A stretch of DNA of 33,261 nucleotides from Nitrospirota bacterium (GTDB taxonomy: Bacteria > Nitrospirota > UBA9217), in the NCBI GenBank assembly GCA_020052615.1, contig JAGVOT010000067.1, forward strand, positions 1-33,261. Direction: 5' to 3'. Position numbers and translations under genes: made by a program. A model generated the notes under the pieces. That model worked only from the letters and a program-made list of their open reading frames with translations, had not been told where the DNA came from and did not search any database. This document shows, piece after piece, positions 16,468 to 22,306 of the stretch (its first letter is position 1; each line of letters begins with the position of its first letter).

Positions 16468-17610
16468 TCACTGAGGATAAATACTGTCGAGGTTCTTAAA
16501 TACTGCGTTGATGTCCTCTCGGGTGTTGTAGAAATGCGGTGACAATCGCAGACCGCCGCCGCGTACATTCACCATGATCCCCCGCTCCCGCAACGCGTCC
16601 CGTACTGCTGCGGGATCAAAGCCGCCGGCGATCGTAATGTTCCCTCCCCGCTCTTCCCGATCGATCGGCGTCATAATTCCGAAATCCCTTTTTCCCGCTT
16701 CCCCGATGATACGGTCGCCGAGATCGAGAACACGTTTTTCGATATTCTTTATTCCGACCTCAAAGAGAAGTTCGATCGCCGCACCGAGCCCGAATATTCC
16801 CATTAAATTCTGCGACCCTTCCTCGAATCTCTGCGCATTGTCCTTCAACCGCAGAACGGGATGGTCGAAATCGAACTCGTTCCGTACGCTCTTCCAGCCC
16901 ACGAGCGGCGGCCGCATGGCCTGAACAAGCTCCTTCCGGCAAAAGAAGACGCCGATGCCCTCCGGCCCGAGCAGCCATTTATGGGCGTCCGCCGCAAGAA
17001 AATCGATATTGAGCTCCCGCACATCCATGGGTAGGATACCGAGGCTTTGTATGGCGTCAACACACAGCAGGATCCCGCTCTTCCTGCATAACGCTCCAAG
17101 CCGCCTCAGGTCGATCCGAAATCCAGTCGAGTACTGTACGGAGCTTACGGAGATGAGACGTGTCCGACCGTCCATTAACCGTTCAATGTCCTCTATCAGG
17201 ATCCTTCCACCATTCGCAGGTATGGCACGCGCTTCTACGCCCTTGCTCTTCAGATTGATCCAGGGAAAGATGTTTGAAGGAAAGTCCTTTTCATAGAACA
17301 GGACGTTGTCCCCGCTCTGCCAGTTTATGCCTTCCGCGACAAGGGAGAGGCCGTTTGATGTGCTCTTAATGAAGGCTATCTCGTCCGCGTCCGCGTTCAC
17401 CAGCTGCGCACAGAGCTTCCTGACCCCTGCAACCCGCTGCGCCCATCGGGGATAGTGAAATGCCGCGCCCTCTGCGGATTCCCCGAGAAACCCATCGATC
17501 GCGTTCATTACACGGATAGATACCGGAGCAACGCCGGCATGGTCCAGATAGATATACTTTTCTGCAATGGGGAATTCCCGGCGATATCGTTCAGCGATTT
17601 TTGTATCCAT
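16468..17610 (-). CDS. class-V aminotransferase family PLP enzyme
   Basis: The 380-residue product is a fold-type I PLP enzyme of the class-V group (cysteine desulfurase, isopenicillin-N epimerase and kynureninase relatives). The PLP lysine is in LAADAHKWLLGPEGIGVFF (about 210-228); upstream are YLDHAGVAPVS at 20-30, STSNGLSLVAEG and VDAIQSLGI. The C-terminal RLSPHFYNTREDI is the usual end motif. The loop where SufS-type desulfurases carry their catalytic cysteine reads VNVRGGGLRLSP with no cysteine, so simple cysteine desulfurase activity is doubtful; an epimerase, lyase or aminotransferase is more likely. Substrate unknown. Its first 20 bp overlap the end of the GIY-YIG gene upstream, so the two probably share a transcript. 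Confidence 0.88.
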   Translation of the reverse strand: MDTKIAERYRREFPIAEKYIYLDHAGVAPVSIRVMNAIDGFLGESAEGAAFHYPRWAQRVAGVRKLCAQLVNADADEIAFIKSTSNGLSLVAEGINWQSGDNVLFYEKDFPSNIFPWINLKSKGVEARAIPANGGRILIEDIERLMDGRTRLISVSSVQYSTGFRIDLRRLGALCRKSGILLCVDAIQSLGILPMDVRELNIDFLAADAHKWLLGPEGIGVFFCRKELVQAMRPPLVGWKSVRNEFDFDHPVLRLKDNAQRFEEGSQNLMGIFGLGAAIELLFEVGIKNIEKRVLDLGDRIIGEAGKRDFGIMTPIDREERGGNITIAGGFDPAAVRDALRERGIMVNVRGGGLRLSPHFYNTREDINAVFKNLDSIYPQ

Positions 17611-17869
17611 GTCTCTTTATGTATACTTCCTTCTCCTCGCGTTTTAACTTCTTGAGGGCGTGTTCCTTCTTGAGAGCATCTGATCTGCTTCTGCACGGCT
17701 CTTGATGCACCAGCTTCACAGGAAGCCTGCCCCTGGTGTACCGTGCCGCAACCCCTTTCCGGTGCAGCAGAAGCCGGCGTTCCAGATCGTTCGTAATGCC
17801 GGTATACAACGTCCTATCCCTGCACCGCAGCACGTACAATAACCACTCTGCTCCTGCCGCTTTTGTCAT
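17591..17869 (-). CDS. GIY-YIG nuclease-domain protein (UPF0213/YhbQ-like)
   Basis: This 92-residue protein consists almost entirely of a GIY-YIG domain: LLYVLRCRDRTLYTGITNDLERRLLLH at about 10-36 carries the two tyrosine motifs and the conserved arginine, and KKEHALKKLKREEK at about 66-79 carries the catalytic glutamate. Stand-alone proteins of this size form the UPF0213 group, some of which have weak DNA nuclease activity; the biological role is unclear. The start lies about 80 bp from the divergent Nudix gene. The end overlaps the PLP-enzyme start by 20 bp. Confidence 0.92.
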   Translation of the reverse strand: MTKAAGAEWLLYVLRCRDRTLYTGITNDLERRLLLHRKGVAARYTRGRLPVKLVHQEPCRSRSDALKKEHALKKLKREEKEVYIKRHGYKNR

Positions 17870-17948
17870 CTCAGGATTCTATCCAAAAAACACATTTAAT
17901 AGCAAGATGATTATAGACGCCATCGGAAAAAGGGTTTATTATTCCGCC

Positions 17949-18383
17949 ATGAAAAAAGGTGTCGATTACATCGGCGTTGGTGCGGGTGCCATCATTTTTA
18001 ACAAGGAAGGCAAGGTGTTCCTGGCAAAACGCGGTGCGGAAGCACGCAACGAAAAGCACCGCTGGGAGTTTCCGGGCGGCAGTGTCGAGTTCGGCGAGAC
18101 CCTCGAAAATGCCCTGGTACGAGAGATCAGGGAAGAATACGGTTTTGTCGTCGAGGTAGTGCAGCTCCTCGATGTCGTGAACCATATCCTGCCCGAGGAA
18201 AAACAACACTGGGTCTCCCCCACTTATCTCTGCAGATACAAGAACGGCAAGCCTTCCATCAAAGAGCCCCATAAATGCGAAGAGATCGGCTGGTTCAACA
18301 TCGGCGCCATTCCCTCCAAGGAACTTTCCAAGGCGTCCCAAAAGAGCCTGCAAAGCCTGAGAAAATACCTCTCTTCAGAATGA
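17949..18383 (+). CDS. Nudix hydrolase (MutT-like)
   Basis: The 144-residue product has a complete Nudix box at 44-66 (G, five residues, E50, seven residues, R58-E59-I-R-E62-E63-Y-G), so it should hydrolyse a nucleoside diphosphate linked to another group. Flanking elements WEFPGGSVEFGET and the C-terminal EEIGWFNI are typical of the ADP-ribose pyrophosphatase / 8-oxo-dGTPase-like group; the exact substrate is not predictable. I start at MKKGVDYIGVGAG, which matches the usual family N-terminus; an in-frame ATG at 17907 would add 14 residues and neither has a strong ribosome binding site. It is followed 24 bp later by a nucleotide-kinase-like gene on the same strand. Confidence 0.9.
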   Translation: MKKGVDYIGVGAGAIIFNKEGKVFLAKRGAEARNEKHRWEFPGGSVEFGETLENALVREIREEYGFVVEVVQLLDVVNHILPEEKQHWVSPTYLCRYKNGKPSIKEPHKCEEIGWFNIGAIPSKELSKASQKSLQSLRKYLSSE

Positions 18384-18407
18384 CGATTCTCCTTTTTCTT
18401 GCAAACT

Positions 18408-19085
18408 ATGAATACAGCCTATTCCTTCCCTGTTGAAGCCGTCCTGCTTCTGGGTCCCACGGGTTCCGGAAAAAGCCCCTTGGGCGAACACATCGCCAGG
18501 AACGGGTTCTTCGGAAAAAAGGCCCATCACCTTGACTTTGGTGCGGAGCTTCGCGCCATTCTTTCCCACAACGATCCATTACCATGCTATACCGCTGCTG
18601 AGATCGCTTTTATCAGGGGCGTTCTTGAGCAGGGCCAGCTTCTCGAAGACCGGCATTTCCCCCTTGCCAAAAAGATCATTGATTCGTTTCTCGAGCGCTC
18701 CTCCTTTTCCCCGAACGACGTGCTGATCCTCAACGGGATCCCACGGCATGCAGGACAGGCCAACGATATTGCTTCCGTAGCAGCGGTCCGTACGTTGGTC
18801 GTTCTCCAGTGTTCGGTCGATTCCGTGTTCAGCAGATTGCGGGACAATGCGGGAGGTGGCAGGACAGGACGGTTCGATGATACTGCCGGGCTTGTCGAGA
18901 AAAAACTTCGTTTATTTACTGAGCGTACAACGCCGCTTATTGATCATTATAAGAAAACCGGAACAACGGTCATCCCGGTCGTGACGAGCGGCATGACAAC
19001 AGCCGAAGATGCCTTCCAGCAGATTTCAATGCCTGCCCCCGGTCACCCACCAGTCCCCTTTGTCGCTGAACCACCACAACGATGA
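18408..19085 (+). CDS. adenylate-kinase-like nucleotide kinase
   Basis: The 225-residue protein resembles nucleoside monophosphate kinases. The P-loop is GPTGSGKSPLG (about 16-26); LNGIPRHAGQ (about 106-115) corresponds to the DGFPR motif of adenylate kinase, and GRTGRFDD with KLRLFTERTTPLIDHY (about 155-182) to the LID arginines and following helix. The zinc or long LID insert is missing. The expected reaction is phosphate transfer from ATP to an NMP, but the preferred nucleotide is unknown, and a separate canonical adk likely exists elsewhere. The proline-rich last 20 residues (from about 19026) lie entirely inside the convergent HD gene and look like read-through rather than conserved protein. 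No strong ribosome binding site. Confidence 0.75.
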   Translation: MNTAYSFPVEAVLLLGPTGSGKSPLGEHIARNGFFGKKAHHLDFGAELRAILSHNDPLPCYTAAEIAFIRGVLEQGQLLEDRHFPLAKKIIDSFLERSSFSPNDVLILNGIPRHAGQANDIASVAAVRTLVVLQCSVDSVFSRLRDNAGGGRTGRFDDTAGLVEKKLRLFTERTTPLIDHYKKTGTTVIPVVTSGMTTAEDAFQQISMPAPGHPPVPFVAEPPQR

Positions 19086-19601
19086 ATCCGTCTCAAGGAT
19101 GACCCTTGCAAGTTCCTTTGCGCAGTCTGTTTGCAACCGTTTCAGCGAGAATTGAAGCCATTCATCGGCATACTTGTTTCCCAGATCCTTGTATTCCTTA
19201 AGGGCCAGGATCATCTCGAGCTGGTCGGCATCCCGCGCCAATCTTGCCACTTCTGTCGTTCCCCTCTCATATTCCAGCACCATCTCTTCTATCTCGCTTC
19301 CAAAAGGGAGCGTTGCAGCAAGATCCGTGACCGCTTTCTTTTCGTCGGCCTTCACATATTTTTTATTGACGTAATTAAGGTCGCCGGTCCGGGCTTCCGG
19401 CAGATCGTGGAACAGGCACATTTTTATCAGACGATCCACGTCAATGTCCTTCGCAAGTCTGCCGAGGGCATATCCGATATAGGTCGTCCTGAATATATGC
19501 TCGGCCACCGACTCCGCGCCGGTTCCAAGAAATTGGAATCCGCTTCTCGGCGTGCGTTTCAGCATTCCCGCCTCGAACAGAAAGTTTGCTATATTCTTCA
19601 T
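19026..19601 (-). CDS. HD-domain phosphohydrolase, YfbR/HDDC2-like 5'-deoxynucleotidase
   Basis: This 191-residue protein belongs to the HD family that dephosphorylates deoxynucleoside monophosphates. Metal-binding residues are visible in ESVAEHIFRTTYIGY (His), CLFHDLPEARTGD (His-Asp) and ARDADQLEMIL (Asp). The N-terminus FLFEAGMLKRTPRSGFQFLG is characteristic of the family. I start at ATG 19601 because it matches family length; ATG 19625 (eight residues longer) is possible. Its last 60 bp overlap the end of the convergent kinase gene. Nudix, NMP-kinase-like and 5'-nucleotidase genes side by side suggest nucleotide-pool handling. Confidence 0.88.
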   Translation of the reverse strand: MKNIANFLFEAGMLKRTPRSGFQFLGTGAESVAEHIFRTTYIGYALGRLAKDIDVDRLIKMCLFHDLPEARTGDLNYVNKKYVKADEKKAVTDLAATLPFGSEIEEMVLEYERGTTEVARLARDADQLEMILALKEYKDLGNKYADEWLQFSLKRLQTDCAKELARVILETDSSLWWFSDKGDWWVTGGRH

Positions 19602-19651
19602 GGCGGGTTCTTTTTCTTTACTCATTGCCGTGCATGCCTGTGTTCCCTTTT

Positions 19652-19861
19652 TTAAACGATCCGCACTTCCCTGCCTTCCATGGCAACGATCTGTCCTGAG
19701 CGGATCTTGCACCGTCTTTTTATTTCCACTTTACCGTCAACCGTTACTCTGCCTTCGGTAATCATGGTCTTTGCCAGGCCGCCGCTTTCACACATTCTCG
19801 TGACCTTTAAAAGATCGTTTAGCTCTATAAATTCTTTTTCCGCCAATTTAAATTCTTCCAT
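19652..19861 (-). CDS. small S4 RNA-binding protein (YbcJ/RlbA-like)
   Basis: The 69-residue product is essentially one S4 domain: FIELNDLLKVTRMCESGG followed by AKTMITEGRVTVDGKVEIKR and RCKIRSGQIVAM. Stand-alone S4 proteins of this size (YbcJ, RlbA) bind structured RNA and are thought to act around ribosome assembly; in Gram-positive origins a relative (YaaA) sits between dnaN and recF. Here it lies about 50 bp upstream of the HD gene on the same strand, next to the candidate origin segment. The role is inferred only from the fold. Confidence 0.88.
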   Translation of the reverse strand: MEEFKLAEKEFIELNDLLKVTRMCESGGLAKTMITEGRVTVDGKVEIKRRCKIRSGQIVAMEGREVRIV

Positions 19862-20151
19862 TGTATTTCTGTTAACGTCCGTTCATGATTTTTTCGATGT
19901 TCGAATACAAACTCTTTGCTCGCTGCTGCGCTTCTCCTTGTCTGAAATTACGTCTATGGAAATTCCCTGAATTGAAAATATCCTTCGTCAAGGAAGTTAT
20001 ATTTGTTCTGCCGAAGGAAGAACAATACCACGCGCTTGCGAGAAAGGCCAATCTTTTTTTCTGAAACCGCCGCTTTTAGAAATATTATTTTTGAGCACCT
20101 CATTTTGCGTCTCTAAGATTATTATTACTTCACATATATAAAGAAAAACAG

Positions 20152-20166
20152 TAGTAGTAGTAGTAA
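20152..20166 (+). repeat. TAG trinucleotide run (possible DnaA-trio)
   Basis: Four consecutive TAG triplets and one TAA lie just downstream of an AT-rich stretch. DnaA-trio elements consist of repeated 3'-GAT-5' on the strand that DnaA engages during opening. A simple-sequence repeat without function is the alternative. Confidence 0.5.
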
Positions 20167-20316
20167 GAGGTGTTGAAACGTGGGAAGTAAAAATAACGTG
20201 AGGAAAAAGAACGGGAATCAATCACGGACAAGGCTGATGATCCGTGAAGCAGAGAGAAGGGATTCGTGTTGATGAAAGAGTGCTTTTGGGAATCCACAGG
20301 GTTATAAGATGAGTTC

Positions 20317-20332
20317 CCACAGTGAACTGTGG
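20317..20332. repeat. inverted repeat CCACAGT-GA-ACTGTGG
   Basis: A 7-bp perfect inverted repeat with a 2-nt centre lies 20 bp past the HIT stop codon. No T-run follows on the minus strand, so it is a poor terminator; its arms contain part of the CCACA core of DnaA boxes. Confidence 0.6.
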
Positions 20333-20351
20333 AAAGAGCTGTAAGCCCTTG

Positions 20352-20705
20352 TTATCCCGGAGGCCAGGCGAATGCACGGCCCGACAACAGGTGAAGATGA
20401 ACATGAAAGACCGCCTGACCGGCATCTCTTCCGTTGTTGATGACCAGACGATATCCTCCCTTGTCAAGCCCCCTCTTTTTTGCAAGGTTTTTGGCGACGA
20501 AGAACAGGTGTCCGATAATATTTCGGTCCTCTTCACCCATGCTTTGAATGTCCGAGATATGTTTATTCGGTACGATCAAGATGTGCGTAGGCGCCTGCGG
20601 ATTGATATCCGCAAAGGCAACAGCCATCTCGTCGTTGTGCACGAGCTTCGCAGGCATCTTGCGATCAACGATCTTGCAAAAGAGGCAGTTCGGGTCCCTG
20701 CTCAC
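20352..20705 (-). CDS. HIT family protein (HinT-like)
   Basis: This 117-residue histidine-triad protein is expected to hydrolyse adenosine 5'-phosphoramidates or related nucleotide conjugates. The triad HVHLHLL is near the C-terminus (about 101-107). The N-terminal [19 protein letters not shown] and the central [13 protein letters not shown] are typical of bacterial HinT. Length agrees with the family. Its ATG overlaps the hisI stop by 4 bp, so it is translationally coupled to hisI; such pairing is seen in several bacterial groups. Confidence 0.95.
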   Translation of the reverse strand: MSRDPNCLFCKIVDRKMPAKLVHNDEMAVAFADINPQAPTHILIVPNKHISDIQSMGEEDRNIIGHLFFVAKNLAKKRGLDKGGYRLVINNGRDAGQAVFHVHLHLLSGRAFAWPPG

Positions 20706-21040
20706 GATATCGTCCCCCCTGAGGAAAACCGTCTAAAAAAACAAGATCGCTCTCCGGTATGACACGCCGGCCCGGTCTGGTCTACTTTTATGAGGAGCGT
20801 GTCCTGATCGCAGTCGTAGAGAATGTCCTTCACGCGCTGCACGTTTCCCGACGTTTCCCCTTTTTGCCAGAACTTTTGGCGCGAGCGGCTCCAGTACCAG
20901 GTGAGACCGGTCTCCACGGTCTTTTTCAGCGATTCCGCGTTCATATACGCGACCATGAGGACCTCGCCGGTCCTCCATTCCTGGATCACGGCAGGGATAA
21001 GACCCTTCTCATCGAATTTGAGATCTGCAGGTATTTTCAT
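20702..21040 (-). CDS. hisI: phosphoribosyl-AMP cyclohydrolase
   Basis: HisI (112 residues) opens the adenine ring of phosphoribosyl-AMP in the third step of histidine synthesis, using zinc and magnesium. The metal-binding [21 protein letters not shown] (about 74-94) and the later SCFF supply the aspartates and cysteines; ARTG-like [14 protein letters not shown] and [16 protein letters not shown] are conserved. It is the stand-alone form without a HisE domain, so HisE should be encoded elsewhere. No other his gene is nearby. It overlaps the HIT gene downstream by 4 bp. Confidence 0.97.
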   Translation of the reverse strand: MKIPADLKFDEKGLIPAVIQEWRTGEVLMVAYMNAESLKKTVETGLTWYWSRSRQKFWQKGETSGNVQRVKDILYDCDQDTLLIKVDQTGPACHTGERSCFFRRFSSGGTIS

Positions 21041-21093
21041 TGTGTTTTTTTATCACAATCGTGCGGAAAAGTCCAGAGGGCAGAAAAATGAAA

Positions 21094-21124
21094 GAGCCGG
21101 TCCTCCTGTTCAAGGGACCGGCTC
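21094..21124 (-). terminator. terminator after the tusA-dsrE unit
   Basis: GAGCCGGTCC (21094-21103) pairs perfectly with GGACCGGCTC (21115-21124) around an 11-nt loop. On the minus strand it is followed by TTTCATTTTTC. It lies about 35 bp past the DsrE-like stop codon and before hisI, so it should end the tusA-dsrE transcript. Confidence 0.88.
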
Positions 21125-21158
21125 ACAGTGCAGAAATATTCTTCGGCTAGCCTGTTTC

Positions 21159-21632
21159 TTATATAAAGAGGTTGATCTGTGAATCAGCGGCGATATCAAG
21201 CCACGATGCGGCGCCGCCGACCTCGACACCGTCAACAATTGATTCCTTTTTGTATCCAAACAGATCCATGGTCATCTGGCAGGCAATGAGCTTGACGCCG
21301 CTTTCTTTTGCAAGGTCAAGGAGGGTCCCGATTGAGGCGACGCCATGTTTTTTGCACATCGACTTCATCATGGCCGTTGCCATTGCCTCCATACCCGGAA
21401 GCGACGACACCAGCGTCGGTATCGGCATGGGCATCGGCATGGCGGGGTTTCCCAGCGGCGAGACCTTCAGTCTGTCGGCGTTGTCCTTTTTGATGATCTC
21501 GAGACCGTAAAAGGTGAAAAAGATCGTTACATCGACATCCATGGCAGCTGCCGTGGTCGCAAGGATCAAGGGAGGATATGCCATGTCAAGCGTACCCTTT
21601 GACGCGATTATAGTCATCTTTTTCTGTGCCAT
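21159..21632 (-). CDS. DsrE/DsrF-family sulfur-transfer-like protein
   Basis: The 157-residue protein has the DsrE/F-like fold: an N-terminal strand (KKMTIIASKGTLDMAYPPLILATTAAAM), a middle segment with GNPAMPMPMPIP and LPGMEAMA, and C-terminal LIACQMTMDLFGY holding a cysteine likely to bind sulfur. A second cysteine is in KSMCKKHG. Members of this DsrE2-like group accept persulfide sulfur and are commonly encoded next to TusA in sulfur-metabolising bacteria and archaea. Here it follows a TusA-like gene by 18 bp in the same operon. Whether it serves sulfur oxidation, sulfate reduction or tRNA thiolation cannot be told from this window. Confidence 0.9.
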   Translation of the reverse strand: MAQKKMTIIASKGTLDMAYPPLILATTAAAMDVDVTIFFTFYGLEIIKKDNADRLKVSPLGNPAMPMPMPIPTLVSSLPGMEAMATAMMKSMCKKHGVASIGTLLDLAKESGVKLIACQMTMDLFGYKKESIVDGVEVGGAASWLDIAADSQINLFI

Positions 21633-21650
21633 TCTTTTATCTCCTCTTCC

Positions 21651-21893
21651 TCAAGCCGATTTTTTTATGTAGAAGGTGAATGTTCCCGATCCTTCATCCA
21701 CCTTCAGAATCTCATTCCCGGTCCTCTTTGCCCAGGAGGCCATATCGTTCTTGGAGCCGGGATCGGTCGTCTCCACCTTCAGGACCTGGTCCTTGGCCAG
21801 AGTTTCAACGGCCTTTTTCGTTTTGAGGATCGGCAGCGGACAGCTTAACCCTTTTGCATCCAATACTTGATCAAATTTAATATCTGCGGACAT
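21651..21893 (-). CDS. TusA/SirA-family sulfur carrier protein
   Basis: This 80-residue protein has the family motif LDAKGLSCPLPILKTKKA (about 12-29); the cysteine in CPxP carries the persulfide. The C-terminal half (LKVETTDPGSKNDMASWAKR, then FYIKKSA) completes the two-layer fold. I place the start at 21893 because AGGAGG lies 8 nt upstream; the longer in-frame ATG at 21917 would overlap that site. It is the first gene of a unit with the DsrE-like gene, driven by a recognisable promoter and ended by a terminator. Confidence 0.93.
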   Translation of the reverse strand: MSADIKFDQVLDAKGLSCPLPILKTKKAVETLAKDQVLKVETTDPGSKNDMASWAKRTGNEILKVDEGSGTFTFYIKKSA

Positions 21894-21956
21894 AGCTTCA
21901 TCCTCCTCCTTAGTCAAGAAATGTTATAGAAACAGACATCATGAAACAAGCGTTTT

Positions 21957-21985
21957 ATAGTAGCCCATGATAGTTTCGAAGTCAA
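21957..21985 (-). promoter_or_regulatory. promoter of the tusA-dsrE unit
   Basis: On the minus strand, -35 TTGACT (21980-21985) and -10 TACTAT (21957-21962) are separated by 17 bp. The tusA-like start codon is about 65 bp downstream. Confidence 0.7.
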
Positions 21986-22217
21986 GCAATTTTTAGATTA
22001 TACAACAGGGAAGCTTAATTAACAAGAACCAGCGAGAGGAGCTCGCTGTGAAAAAGACCTTGCCAGCCATGGGGTGTTCTGGTATAGTCTCTTTTTGTTG
22101 CCCCGCCGGCCTTTGATGATATGAGCAAGAAGCATGCTCAGCAGTGTTTTTCATGGACCCGAGAACACCAGCAAATACGGGGTCAGATAAACCGGACAAA
22201 CAACCTCCTGACGCGCT
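21986..22217. other. gene-free spacer between tusA promoter and dnaA control region
   Basis: No gene is supported here. A 7-bp hairpin, CAGCGAG-AGGAG-CTCGCTG (22030-22048), lacks a transcript for which it would be an obvious terminator. AAATACGGGGTCAGATAAAC (22173-22192) resembles a short motif often seen beside REP-associated (RAYT) transposase repeats; here it is alone and could be chance. Confidence 0.35.
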
Positions 22218-22281
22218 CGTAACAATTTAATTAATAAGGAATATATCAATTGTCCACAGGTGTGGATAAGGGTGTGTGTAA
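22218..22281 (+). promoter_or_regulatory. DnaA-box cluster with AT-rich flank upstream of dnaA
   Basis: TTGTCCACA (22250-22258, 8 of 9 to TTATCCACA) and TGTGGATAA (22261-22269, perfect, opposite strand) form an inverted pair 2 bp apart. A third, weaker match TGTGTGTAA lies at 22273-22281. AT-rich DNA (about 22220-22249) adjoins the pair. It could be the origin, part of a two-part origin, or the autoregulatory operator of dnaA, whose start is 38 bp from the pair. Confidence 0.8.
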
Positions 22282-22306
22282 CAGTAGGGGTTTATTGAGG
22301 TAACTT

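Larger units (their letters stand above)
19862..20351. other. 490-bp AT-rich gene-free segment, candidate replication origin
   Basis: No credible gene is present. The middle (about 20085-20150) is AT-rich. It is followed by five trinucleotides TAG,TAG,TAG,TAG,TAA (20152-20166), the 5'-to-3' reading of the 3'-GAT-5' DnaA-trio motif. Beyond them are a weak box-like TGTTGAAAC (20171-20179, 6 of 9) and two sequences matching TTATCCACA at 7 of 9 positions: GAATCCACA at 20290-20298 and, reversed, TGTGGAAAG at 20329-20337. The order AT-rich, trios, box region is that of known origin unwinding cores, but no strong DnaA box adjoins the trios. Confidence 0.45.

Noticed and set aside
19997-20221. Minus-strand 74-codon frame in the candidate origin segment
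   Set aside because: Low-complexity Thr/Val run comes from the TAG repeat; no ribosome binding site or family resemblance.
22030-22048. Hairpin CAGCGAG-AGGAG-CTCGCTG as a terminator
   Set aside because: No gene ends nearby on either strand in the required direction, and the downstream T content is weak.
21993-22199. Minus-strand 68-codon frame upstream of dnaA
   Set aside because: No recognisable sequence pattern, no credible start signal, and it lies in a control region.
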